From Bacillaceae bacterium OF18-1A (lineage in GTDB: Bacteria; Bacillota; Bacilli; Bacillales; Bacillaceae_G): a stretch of 64,000 bases of DNA. The position numbers and the translations under genes were made by a program. Shown here piece by piece: positions 55,212-63,665 of this stretch (position 1 is the stretch's first letter; each line of letters starts with the position of its first letter). Location: NCBI GenBank assembly GCA_027694045.1, contig JAQEWB010000001.1, positions 1,054,001 through 1,118,000 of the forward strand. The letters run 5' to 3'. The notes beneath the pieces were generated by a model. The model worked only from the letters and a program-made list of their open reading frames with translations. It did not search any database and was not told the DNA's origin.

Positions 55212-56274
55212 AAATCCCTTTTTAGCACTTGTATTAGGGTTAATTCCTGGGCTTGGCCATTTGTATTTAAAGAAATTCGGAAGGTTTATTTTATATAGCG
55301 GAGGGGCCTTATTACTATTTTCTTTTGCAGTTTTTTGCGTAGTAGAATTAATAGAGCGCGAACTTGCCTTTCTTTCTCTATTTTTGCTAGCAGTGTTATG
55401 GGTAATAAACTTACTAGATTTAGTTATCACGATTGTAAATCAATCGAAAAAACAAGCAGCTGGAGAATTGACAGAGTCCTCTAAAGAAAGTGAGCGATTT
55501 TATATCATTCTTCTATCCATCATCCCTGGACTGGGTCATTTCCAATTAGGACTTATGCAACGCGGTCTTACATTTTTAGTCGCTTGCACAGGCTTAGGCA
55601 GTATGATTGTATTTGTTACATTATTAACTCATCAAGGCAGTTTCCTTGTCTTTCTTATTACATTACCTGTTTTATGGATTTATAATTTCTTCGATGTTGT
55701 CCAGCAACTACAGAAAAAAGAACGCGGTGAGCAACTAGATGATCGTACGATTTTCGAAGAGTTTGAAGAGCACCGTGAACAAGGAAAGAAAAATAAAACA
55801 TTCGCTTCTATTTTAGCAATGTTTCCTGGAGCAGGACATATGTATTTAGGCTTACAACGCCGTGGTCTTCAGCTTATGGCAGCCTTTTTACTATCCATTT
55901 ATTTACTCGACTTATTAAGACTTTCTGCGTTTTTATTTTTAGTACCAATCATTTGGTTTTATAGCTTTTTTGATGCGTTACAACAAACTGCAAAATACGG
56001 AAAAGAACGCGTACATGACGAACCTATTATCGATTATTTCATAAATCATCAAAGATGGATCGGTATCGGATTCATTACACTCGGTGGTTATTATTTATTA
56101 GATCAAACAGTCCTTCCTATTTTGAATGATTATGTTGCAACTATATTTAATATTCACCTTAGCGAACTATATTATCGCTATTTCCAAACATCTATCGTTG
56201 CACTCCTCTTAATTGGTGGCGGCTTTAAATTATTACTTGGAAATAAAGAAAACAAAGGTGGGACAAACGAATGA
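55204..56274 (+). CDS. Membrane protein with three tandem TM2-like repeats
   Basis: 356 aa. Three internal repeats, each starting with a PGxGHxYLGxxxRG(L) motif: GLIPGLGHLYLKKFGR (about 13-28), SIIPGLGHFQLGLMQRG (about 108-124) and MFPGAGHMYLGLQRRG (about 202-217). Each is followed by two helices and a WxxNxxD(L/V) or WFYSFFDA motif. Two more helices end the chain. The motif resembles TM2 domains. Function unknown; probably effector or signal partner of the sigma/anti-sigma pair, as its start overlaps the anti-sigma gene. Confidence 0.8.
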   Translation: MNKNPFLALVLGLIPGLGHLYLKKFGRFILYSGGALLLFSFAVFCVVELIERELAFLSLFLLAVLWVINLLDLVITIVNQSKKQAAGELTESSKESERFYIILLSIIPGLGHFQLGLMQRGLTFLVACTGLGSMIVFVTLLTHQGSFLVFLITLPVLWIYNFFDVVQQLQKKERGEQLDDRTIFEEFEEHREQGKKNKTFASILAMFPGAGHMYLGLQRRGLQLMAAFLLSIYLLDLLRLSAFLFLVPIIWFYSFFDALQQTAKYGKERVHDEPIIDYFINHQRWIGIGFITLGGYYLLDQTVLPILNDYVATIFNIHLSELYYRYFQTSIVALLLIGGGFKLLLGNKENKGGTNE

Positions 56275-57233
56275 GAACATGGCGTGTTGGAACATTTTCA
56301 ATGGGGCTTTCTATAATTGCATTAGGTTGCTTCTTACTATTTTCAGTTATGAAAGGTACTGAGGTATTAGATTCTTTAACAGCATGGTGGCCTGTTTTAC
56401 TGATCATACTTGGCGTGGAAATTTTACTATACCTCCTATTTTCTAAGAAGGAACAATCATTTATTAAATATGATATTTTTAGTATTTTCTTTATCGGCGT
56501 TTTAGGTAGCGTTGGAATTGCTTTTTACTGTTTATTATCAACCGGATTGCTAGAAGAAGTTCGTTATTCCATTCATACAACTAGACAAACGAACACAATT
56601 CCCAACGGTAAATTTGATATTCCCGAATCTATAAAAAAAATTGTAGTAGATGCAGGTACAGGCAACCACCCTCTAACGATAGACGGAAGGAACTCAAATG
56701 AAGTTAGCCTTCTTGGAACATATGAAATAACGACAAAAGGAAATGAAAAACTCGATTTAAAACAAGAAGATTTCGTTTCAGTTCAAACGGCTGGAGAAAC
56801 GATGTATATAACATTAAAGCCTTTACCATTCCATCAAAGGATGTTTGAGCATGAACCACAAGTAAAACCGACGCTTGTACTCCCTCAAACGAAACATGTA
56901 GAAATTCGTGCTTCTAATCGCGATCTTTCTCTTTATCCAGGTCAACTACAAAACAATTGGTTTGTACAAGAAAGCTCAGGTGTATCTGTTCATTTAATAA
57001 AAGAAAGTGATGTAGCTCTAACAGCAGTAACCAATCAAAAAGAATCTATCGGAAATACACCTTGGGAACAAGTTGTAGAATTAACGAAAAAAGAAAATCC
57101 TTCGTCAGAAGACGATAAACAATTCAACGAGCAAGAACAGTGGTATAAAAATTCGGTTAAAACTGGAAATGGGATGTACAAGCTAAACATTGAGAAAGCT
57201 TACAATGTAAATATGAGTGTTATTGAAAAATAA
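56271..57233 (+). CDS. LiaF/LiaI-like membrane protein
   Basis: 320 aa, starting inside the end of the TM2-repeat gene (ATGA overlap). Three helices in residues 8-100, with AWWPVLLIILGVEILLY, the phage-shock/LiaI-like membrane motif. The remaining 220 residues are a beta-rich outside part, like the adhesin-type domain of LiaF-related proteins. Such proteins act in envelope stress. Position in the sigma operon supports that role. Exact function unknown. Confidence 0.7.
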   Translation: MRTWRVGTFSMGLSIIALGCFLLFSVMKGTEVLDSLTAWWPVLLIILGVEILLYLLFSKKEQSFIKYDIFSIFFIGVLGSVGIAFYCLLSTGLLEEVRYSIHTTRQTNTIPNGKFDIPESIKKIVVDAGTGNHPLTIDGRNSNEVSLLGTYEITTKGNEKLDLKQEDFVSVQTAGETMYITLKPLPFHQRMFEHEPQVKPTLVLPQTKHVEIRASNRDLSLYPGQLQNNWFVQESSGVSVHLIKESDVALTAVTNQKESIGNTPWEQVVELTKKENPSSEDDKQFNEQEQWYKNSVKTGNGMYKLNIEKAYNVNMSVIEK

Positions 57234-57265
57234 AAAAACCTTCCACAAACGTGGAAGGTTTTTCT
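57232..57265. terminator. Bidirectional terminator
   Basis: AAAAACCTTCCAC with GTGGAAGGTTTTT around 57233-57263, between convergent genes. Confidence 0.9.
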
Positions 57266-58512
57266 CATATAATCGCTTTAATTCCTTCTAAAACTAATCC
57301 AATCATAAAACCGCAAACGGCTCCGTTTACACGAATCCACTGCAAATCTTTCCCGACGTTATTTTCAATCATTTCGATTAATGTTTTATCATCTAGCTTA
57401 TCAAGGTTTTCTTGCACAAGCTTACCAATTTTCGAATGGTTATTTTCAACGAGTTTCACAACTTGTTTTTGTAACCACTCTTCTATTTTTTGAACAGTCA
57501 CGTCGTCTTCTTTGATTTTATTCATTTGTGTTTTTAAAAATGGAAGAACATATTTATCAGCAAATTCTTCATTTTTCACAAAGGTAACTGCTCTTTGTTG
57601 CACTTGTTCCAGCATCTCTTTTATTTTGTCAGTACCATCCCAATTCGCGATCCATTTTTCTTTCCAATTTTCTAATTCTTGTAGTAATGCTTCATTTTCT
57701 TTTACATTTATAATTTCTTGACGAATTTTCGCTAATATCAGTTGTCTCGTACTATTATCCGCATCTTGTAAGCTGTTAATATTGCTAATAATAAACTTCT
57801 GCAAAATGCCACCAATTTTATCTTCATCTACAATATTCACAAACGATTTTAAAGTAAACTGCAAGAATCCATCTACTTTTATATTTTCCATCGCCTTCAT
57901 ACCTAAGCTTCCGAGCTGGTATCGGGCTTCATCTTGCGCTGTCCAATCTTTCACTTTTACTAAAATGTAATCAAGTGTCTTTTCATCATATTCCTGCACA
58001 ACTAATTGATCAACAAGCACTTGTAGAATGTTACTTGTGTTAATTGTATGCAAATATGTTTTTAATTCTTTTTCTATAATAACAGCTAACTTTTCTGTAT
58101 CTATTGTTACAATCGCTTTCTCCGCAATCGTTACAATCCCTTTTTTCACAGCATCAGACTGCATCTCTCTCTCAGCAATTTGCAGTACCATTTGCGCTAA
58201 CTGCATTTCTTTTACTTTATTCGTAATACTTTCTTTCGTCAGCCATTCATTTTCTAACGTATTAATAAGACCTTTCGTTACTCGTTTACGATTTTTAGGT
58301 AATAATGCTGTATGCGGGATTGGAATTCCCATCGGATGACGGAATAATGCTGTAACTGCGAACCAATCCGCAAGTCCGCCAACTAACCCCGCTTCAAATC
58401 CGCCTTGAATAATCTCCCCTGCTATCGTTCCTTGAAAAGGGATAGAAGCAGCAAAACCTACCCCCATTACTCCAAGCGAAATACCCGCTATATATTTAGT
58501 CTGTAATGACAT
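57265..58512 (-). CDS. DUF445 membrane protein
   Basis: 415 aa from ATG 58512 (AGAGGAT ahead; the GTG three codons upstream is too close). Helices at both ends (about 5-25 and 390-412) enclose a long helical part, with the family motif GGLADWFAVTALFRHPMG (about residues 42-59). DUF445/YjiN proteins are common in Bacillus; in other bacteria one was linked to membrane and stress phenotypes. No partner gene nearby. Confidence 0.85.
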   Translation of the reverse strand: MSLQTKYIAGISLGVMGVGFAASIPFQGTIAGEIIQGGFEAGLVGGLADWFAVTALFRHPMGIPIPHTALLPKNRKRVTKGLINTLENEWLTKESITNKVKEMQLAQMVLQIAEREMQSDAVKKGIVTIAEKAIVTIDTEKLAVIIEKELKTYLHTINTSNILQVLVDQLVVQEYDEKTLDYILVKVKDWTAQDEARYQLGSLGMKAMENIKVDGFLQFTLKSFVNIVDEDKIGGILQKFIISNINSLQDADNSTRQLILAKIRQEIINVKENEALLQELENWKEKWIANWDGTDKIKEMLEQVQQRAVTFVKNEEFADKYVLPFLKTQMNKIKEDDVTVQKIEEWLQKQVVKLVENNHSKIGKLVQENLDKLDDKTLIEMIENNVGKDLQWIRVNGAVCGFMIGLVLEGIKAII

Positions 58513-58763
58513 CGTATACACATCCTCTTATTATGTAAAATAAAGCTTTTTGTTATATTTATTTGATATTAGTTCTTTATATCTATACTATAATGAACTA
58601 ATGCGAAAATAACAAAGAATTTATAATAATACAAGTCTTCCTTTCACACACTTTACAATCATCCGAATTAATTTTTACACTTTTTCAAAATAACACCACT
58701 CTCTATAGAGTTGTATATATTAAAATATGTATATAACTTTATAATAGATAGGAACGATTAAAA

Positions 58764-59471
58764 ATGTTCTCTAGCAAATTATCTATTTTGAAAAGAAGTA
58801 TATTCCAAGGTGAAATATTTCAGTTTTTAAACAAAAAAGACGGCCTTATTGCTATTTTTTTTATCATTATTTATTTAGCATACTTTTATTTTCTAATGAA
58901 CTTTTGGTATTCTCCATCAATGAAAAATTCATACTTTCCAATCTCATATCCACGTCTTTATGCTGTTTTAGGAATTACTTTACACCAAATACCTATCGTA
59001 ATTCTATTATTCATTATTCTTAAAAGATCGAAACAAACGTTATCAAATATCGGTTTTAGAAAAAAAGGATTGAAATCTTCTCTCTTAATCGGAGTATTTC
59101 TTTTGTTTATATACGTATATAAATACGAAAAAATAAATGGATTTCAATTAGAAATATTTTATTTCCTTTATTACTATTTAATTAATATCGGTTTTGAAGA
59201 GGAAATTATATTCAGAGGATACCTTTGGCCAAGATTAGTTGTCTTATTAGGTAAGTTTTGGGGTACATTTCTTACTTGTGCGTGCTTCGGGATTGCCCAT
59301 TCATTTATGCCAATTATTTTAGGTGACACCTCTCAAGGAATTGGGGATTGGGTAGGAGCTGGTCTTGCAGGACATTTGCTTTATGCCTTTATTTACACTC
59401 GTAATAATAATTTACTCCTTCCTATTTTCATTCATGCTTTTTTAGATATGCCATATAAAGTGAAACTTTAA
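58764..59471 (+). CDS. CPBP-family intramembrane metalloprotease
   Basis: 235 aa with six to seven helices. The Abi/CPBP motifs are complete: EEEIIFRGYLW (motif 1), a His in FGIAHSF (motif 2) and PIFIHAFLDM (motif 3). Related to Rce1; in bacteria, members serve in bacteriocin immunity or prenyl-like processing. No bacteriocin gene is next to it. ATG 58764; the ribosome site (AGGAACGATT) is good. Codon use is very AT-rich. Confidence 0.85.
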   Translation: MFSSKLSILKRSIFQGEIFQFLNKKDGLIAIFFIIIYLAYFYFLMNFWYSPSMKNSYFPISYPRLYAVLGITLHQIPIVILLFIILKRSKQTLSNIGFRKKGLKSSLLIGVFLLFIYVYKYEKINGFQLEIFYFLYYYLINIGFEEEIIFRGYLWPRLVVLLGKFWGTFLTCACFGIAHSFMPIILGDTSQGIGDWVGAGLAGHLLYAFIYTRNNNLLLPIFIHAFLDMPYKVKL

Positions 59472-59510
59472 TCAGTGGGGGTCTTACTGCCCATTAAAGT
59501 GGGATAAATA

Positions 59511-59540
59511 AAAATGAGGCTATTTACAGCCTCATTTTTA
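59511..59540. terminator. Bidirectional terminator
   Basis: AAAAATGAGGCT with AGCCTCATTTTT (59511-59522/59529-59540), between convergent genes. Confidence 0.9.
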
Positions 59541-60875
59541 TTTATACATTAATGCCTCACCTTTTTTATAATACCCATCCATCACATCTTCCGGAACCAT
59601 ACTACCGCCGGTTCCCCACACAATATGAGTACCTTTCTTCACCTTCTCTGTTAACTGTTGTTTTTGTAAATACTCATTTTCAACTTTACATACATTCAAC
59701 GGTCCTACCATCCCCGCTAATGCAGAAGGCTCTAAATAAATATTCTCTGTATCAGCGAGTTCTTTTAACAATCCATATAACTCTTCATCACTTACCGTAT
59801 AATTTCCACTTAAAAATGGTTCCATCGTTTTACCGACAAATCCAGACGGTCTTCCTACCGCTAGTCCGTCCGCATCTGTTACATTATCGATACCAATATC
59901 TTGAACGGCAATTTTATCGTGAAGTCCTGTCATTAAACCGAGTAACATACATGGAGAGTGCGTAGGCTCTGCAAAGAAGCAATGTACGTTATCTTTGTAC
60001 AATAACTTTAAGCCAAATGCCACTCCGCCAGGTCCGCCCCCGACGCCACATGGTAAGTAAACGAATAAAGGATGTTCTTCATCTACTACAATCTCTAACT
60101 CTTCTAATTGCTTCTGTAAGCGTGATGCTGCGACTGCATATCCTAAAAATAAATCATGCGAGTTTTCATCATCGACAAAATAACAGCTAGGATCAGCATC
60201 AGCTTGCCTTCTTCCTTCTTCTACCGCTTTACTATAATCAGCCTCATATTCAATAACGTTTACACCTTTACTTCTTAATAAATCTTTTTTCCATTGTTTC
60301 GCGTCTGCTGACATATGAACAGTCACATTAAAGCCTAATTTCGCACTCATAATACCAATGCTCAGTCCTAAATTTCCTGTCGAACCGACCGCAATTGAAT
60401 ATTTCGCGAAAAACTCTTTACATGTATCACTATCTAAAATAGAATAATCATCTTCCACTGTTGGCATTCCATGCTGCAAGGCTAGTTGTTCAGCATGTTT
60501 CAACACTTCATAAATGCCACCCCTAGCTTTAATAGATCCTGATATCGGGAGATGGCTATCACACTTTAATAATAATTCTCCTAAAATAGGTTGCTTGTAA
60601 TTTTTCTCTAAAGCTTGTTTCATAGCAGGTATTCTCACTAAAGGTGATTCAATAATGCCGTTCGTCTCTTTCGTTTCTGGAAAAACTTTCGCAATATATG
60701 GTGCAAAACGCTTTAATCTCTCTTCCGCGTCTTTTACATCTTCTTCATTAAGTGGTGAATGTTTTATCGCCGTTTCATACTTTTCTATATTAGGGTTTAT
60801 CCAAAACACTTCTTCTGTTGCAATAAGTTTGTTAACTAATGGATATTCTGTTTTTAATGCCCCTATTTCCTTCAT
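59538..60875 (-). CDS. dsdA: D-serine ammonia-lyase
   Basis: 445 aa, the usual DsdA length. PLP fold II with the Schiff-base Lys116 in [22 protein letters not shown] loop, and [14 protein letters not shown] phosphate loop. It turns D-serine into pyruvate and ammonia. ATG 60875 with GGAGG ahead. It is divergent from an XRE-cupin regulator 149 bp away, which is likely to control it. Confidence 0.93.
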   Translation of the reverse strand: MKEIGALKTEYPLVNKLIATEEVFWINPNIEKYETAIKHSPLNEEDVKDAEERLKRFAPYIAKVFPETKETNGIIESPLVRIPAMKQALEKNYKQPILGELLLKCDSHLPISGSIKARGGIYEVLKHAEQLALQHGMPTVEDDYSILDSDTCKEFFAKYSIAVGSTGNLGLSIGIMSAKLGFNVTVHMSADAKQWKKDLLRSKGVNVIEYEADYSKAVEEGRRQADADPSCYFVDDENSHDLFLGYAVAASRLQKQLEELEIVVDEEHPLFVYLPCGVGGGPGGVAFGLKLLYKDNVHCFFAEPTHSPCMLLGLMTGLHDKIAVQDIGIDNVTDADGLAVGRPSGFVGKTMEPFLSGNYTVSDEELYGLLKELADTENIYLEPSALAGMVGPLNVCKVENEYLQKQQLTEKVKKGTHIVWGTGGSMVPEDVMDGYYKKGEALMYK

Positions 60876-60919
60876 TCCATTTCCTCCTCGTATCCTTGTA
60901 GCTCTCCATACAATGAATT

Positions 60920-61010
60920 ATAATTAAATTAATTTTAATATAGTTTAACATAAATTTTAATTCTAGTTAATTTTAATTTAATACAATTAAATATAATTTA
61001 ATTTCTATTA
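60920..61010. promoter_or_regulatory. Divergent dsdA/regulator control region
   Basis: Ninety bases of nearly pure A/T with repeated TTTAATT and AATTTTAA blocks in both directions between the divergent starts. Such repeats suit a regulator operator, but simple AT bias cannot be excluded. Confidence 0.3.
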
Positions 61011-61024
61011 AGGAGCATTTCACT

Positions 61025-61570
61025 ATGGAAAATATAGATATTGGTAAAAAAATTGAAAAGCAGCGAAAAGAAAAAGGATTAACTAGTAAAGAACTAGCAA
61101 AAAGGGCCGAAATTACACCATCTATGCTTAGTCAAATTGAACGCGGGTGTGCTAACCCTTCTATTCAAACATTAAAGGTACTAGCTAGAGCTCTTGATGT
61201 CCCAACGTTTAGTTTTTTACTTGAAGAAACAAATACAGACGATTTAATTGTACGCTCTCATAAACGGAAGAAAATGATTATCGATAATTTATCATATGAA
61301 TTGTTATCGCCTGACTTCACAGGTAATTTAGCAACAGCAATTATGACTATTCCGCCGAATACTGCATCATCAGAAAACGCGTTAGGTCATAAAGGGGAAG
61401 AAGTAGCATTTATAATAGACGGAACAATTACATTGTATTTAAATGAAGGAGAATACACATTAGAAGCTGGTGATAGTGTAAAAATACCTGCTTATTTAAA
61501 GCATAAATGGGTAAATCATTTTGAGAAAAATGCAATCGTCTTATTCTCTGTTACTCCGCCGATTTTTTAA
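61025..61570 (+). CDS. XRE-family regulator with C-terminal cupin
   Basis: 181 aa. HTH_3 domain (about 8-62, with RKEKGLTSKELAKRAEITPSMLSQIERG), then a linker and a cupin (about 105-178, with GHKGEEVAFIIDG and LEAGDSVKIPAYLKHKW). This layout is common in regulators of amino-acid and polyamine use, where the cupin senses a small ligand. Divergent from dsdA, so D-serine response is plausible. AAGGAG lies nine bases before ATG 61025. Confidence 0.88.
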   Translation: MENIDIGKKIEKQRKEKGLTSKELAKRAEITPSMLSQIERGCANPSIQTLKVLARALDVPTFSFLLEETNTDDLIVRSHKRKKMIIDNLSYELLSPDFTGNLATAIMTIPPNTASSENALGHKGEEVAFIIDGTITLYLNEGEYTLEAGDSVKIPAYLKHKWVNHFEKNAIVLFSVTPPIF

Positions 61571-61581
61571 AGTCTCTCATA

Positions 61582-61630
61582 CAAAATAGCCATGAACGGA
61601 TACCCACCGTACATGGCTATTTTGTTTTTG
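61582..61630 (+). terminator. Terminator of the XRE-cupin gene
   Basis: AAAATAGCCATG with CATGGCTATTTT (61583-61594/61612-61623), then T-run. Confidence 0.85.
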
Positions 61631-61730
61631 GGATAAGTAATAACAGAAAAACTAAGAATTGAGACAGGCCACCTTATAAGAAATACGAGTCGTAACCTCA
61701 CGATCCACGCCATCACTATAACATTCTTTC

Positions 61731-62297
61731 TTAATTCTCAATTAACTTCTGAAACTTCTCTTCTAATTGATCTGGAGATAGTGCCCCTCTTACTTGATCT
61801 ACTATCATTCCATCTTTATTAACAAAAAATGTCGTTGGTATTGCGAATACTTTATAATCTAAGCCAGCTACCCCGTCCATATCTAATAAAACAGGAAACT
61901 CAAATCCATGACGCTCTGCAAATGCGCTCGCTTCTTGCACCGGATCTCCAATCGTTGCATTTACTGCAAAAATTTCAACATCCTTTTTATATTTATCATA
62001 TAAATGAACTAAGTCAGGTGCCTCTTTTTCGCACGGGCCACACCATGATGCCCAAAAGTTAATAAGATAAGGCTTTCCTTTTGCATCGTTTAATGAATAT
62101 AACTTTCCGTCTAATCCTTTTAATGTGATGCCAGGTGCTTTAAATCCTACTTGTGGCAATACTTCTTTTTCTTGTGATTCTGCTTGTTTTTCTTGTTTTT
62201 CCTTTCTTTCTTTTTCTTCTTGCTTTGAGTTATAAAAGTTAACGCCAGCCCAAAGAAGTGCCCCAACTAGTAGTATAATAGCGATTAGTTTTTTCAC
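61731..62297 (-). CDS. Membrane-anchored thiol-disulfide oxidoreductase (ResA/TlpA type)
   Basis: 188 aa. N-terminal helix (about 3-20) anchors it with the rest outside; a very charged KQEEKERKEKQEKQAE linker follows. Thioredoxin fold with active site WCGPC (Cys86 and Cys89) and cis-Pro in FAIPTTFF. ResA-like proteins reduce apocytochrome c or other exported thiols. Its promoter holds a BlaI-like operator, so it may be in the regulon of the adjacent BlaI/BlaR1 pair. Confidence 0.9.
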   Translation of the reverse strand: MKKLIAIILLVGALLWAGVNFYNSKQEEKERKEKQEKQAESQEKEVLPQVGFKAPGITLKGLDGKLYSLNDAKGKPYLINFWASWCGPCEKEAPDLVHLYDKYKKDVEIFAVNATIGDPVQEASAFAERHGFEFPVLLDMDGVAGLDYKVFAIPTTFFVNKDGMIVDQVRGALSPDQLEEKFQKLIEN

Positions 62298-62318
62298 TTT
62301 TCTTCCTCCCTCATTTAC

Positions 62319-62333
62319 ACTACAACAAGTAGT
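62319..62333 (-). promoter_or_regulatory. BlaI-like operator before the thioredoxin-like gene
   Basis: ACTACA-ACA-AGTAGT, differing by one base from the palindrome in the blaI promoter (ACTACA-N3-TGTAGT). It lies 22 bp upstream of the gene. Confidence 0.5.
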
Positions 62334-62354
62334 GCTACTTGCTAAAAAAAGAGG

Positions 62355-63167
62355 CTATATGCACTCTCCAACAATAAGTACCATCGACATACAAAATAAA
62401 CCTATCGTTACATATACCGAATTAGTATGTAACGGCATATTAAGTGTAACAACTTTTTCATTTAATACTTGCTCAACTCGTAAATTGATTGCTGTTTTTG
62501 CAAATGAAGCTGTAACGCATCGATTTTCCATCGTCTTTATTTTCATTAATTTTAGTAGGGCACTCCCTAACTCAAATGAAGATTGCATTTTTTGCATCGC
62601 ATATTTATCTGCTGCTAATTCTTGATACGCATAATATCGCTGCAACAATCCTTTCAATATCGGAATGTACATCATTCCTTCCGCTAACAACGTAAAACAA
62701 AATAATTTTAGTGGATCTCGATTATTTTGATGATATTCTTCATGAAAAACGATCGCATCAATTTCTTTCTCAGAAAATATTTGAAGCATCCCTTCTGACA
62801 TAACAACCTTTGGGTGAAATAACCCAATTGTAAAGGCTGTAACTTCCATCGTCGGCAGTATGTATATTTCCTTGCCTTTTCTAATAAAAGGAACAAGTAC
62901 TTTTTGCAATTTTTTACTATAAAAAAACTGTCGCCACATTCTTTTGCTCACTATCAGTATAGTAAATAATAATAATCCAGCTATTATAATACGAAGCAGT
63001 GATAATTCTTTCAAATGCTTCTCTAATTCAAACAAGCAAAACTTTGAAAGAAAGAATGCCTTATTTTGAAAAAGAAATGGGTATGTAACATAATAAGCTA
63101 ACATGCCGAAAAAGAGAGTACTAATAATGACTGCTAATAATACGACTTTACGCATTTGCCATTTCAT
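62355..63167 (-). CDS. M56-family membrane metallopeptidase (BlaR1/MecR1-like, no sensor domain)
   Basis: 270 aa. Four helices (about 8-28, 55-73, 155-175, 250-268). Zinc protease motif HEEYH (His142, Glu143, His146) with a downstream Glu in YQELAADKYA. BlaR1 proteins cut a repressor on a signal; here the outside penicillin-binding sensor domain is absent, so the signal is not a beta-lactam by that route. It follows the repressor gene by 1 bp. Confidence 0.85.
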   Translation of the reverse strand: MKWQMRKVVLLAVIISTLFFGMLAYYVTYPFLFQNKAFFLSKFCLFELEKHLKELSLLRIIIAGLLLFTILIVSKRMWRQFFYSKKLQKVLVPFIRKGKEIYILPTMEVTAFTIGLFHPKVVMSEGMLQIFSEKEIDAIVFHEEYHQNNRDPLKLFCFTLLAEGMMYIPILKGLLQRYYAYQELAADKYAMQKMQSSFELGSALLKLMKIKTMENRCVTASFAKTAINLRVEQVLNEKVVTLNMPLHTNSVYVTIGLFCMSMVLIVGECI

Positions 63168-63168
63168 T

Positions 63169-63585
63169 TTATCGAACCTCTTTTTTTAACTGACTCAATT
63201 TATCTTCTAATTTTTTTATTAAGGTTGGATCAACCTGATCTAATTCATCTAACATATGATTTACAACTAAATCCCCAAATTCACCCATTAATTCCTTTGT
63301 CATTTTCTTCGTTTGATTGGATAAGAATTCTTCCTTCGTTTGTACAGCGCGATATATGCCGCTTCTTTTCACAGTCTGTTTTTCTAAGTGTAATTTCTCT
63401 ACTAGCCTGTTCATAACTGTCATAACAGTATTAAAATTCACTGGCGATTCTTCACTTAATTTCTGCTGCACTTCTTTAATGGTAATACCCTCAGTGGACC
63501 AAACAATCTCCATAATTTTCGCTTCAAGTGGTCCAAAGAAGTGATTTAGCCCTTGCTCATTTAACTTATAGTTTTGGGTAAACAT
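63169..63585 (-). CDS. BlaI/MecI/CopY-family repressor
   Basis: 138 aa. Winged helix (about 15-80; LEAKIMEIVWSTEG, VQQKLSE, NFNTVMTVMNRL) and a C-terminal dimer region. Family members bind TACA/TGTA palindromes and are inactivated by a BlaR1-like protease. The partner protease is encoded next. The palindrome at 63603-63617 is right upstream, so self-repression is likely. Confidence 0.9.
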   Translation of the reverse strand: MFTQNYKLNEQGLNHFFGPLEAKIMEIVWSTEGITIKEVQQKLSEESPVNFNTVMTVMNRLVEKLHLEKQTVKRSGIYRAVQTKEEFLSNQTKKMTKELMGEFGDLVVNHMLDELDQVDPTLIKKLEDKLSQLKKEVR

Positions 63586-63602
63586 CGTACAGCTCCTTCC
63601 AC

Positions 63603-63617
63603 ACTACAGATTGTAGT
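63603..63617 (-). promoter_or_regulatory. BlaI-type operator
   Basis: ACTACA-GAT-TGTAGT, a perfect 6-3-6 palindrome with the TACA/TGTA core, 18 bp upstream of the repressor start. Confidence 0.75.
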
Positions 63618-63665
63618 ATATATAAAATGAAAGGTCAAACACGAATAATATACGCCACTATCCAT

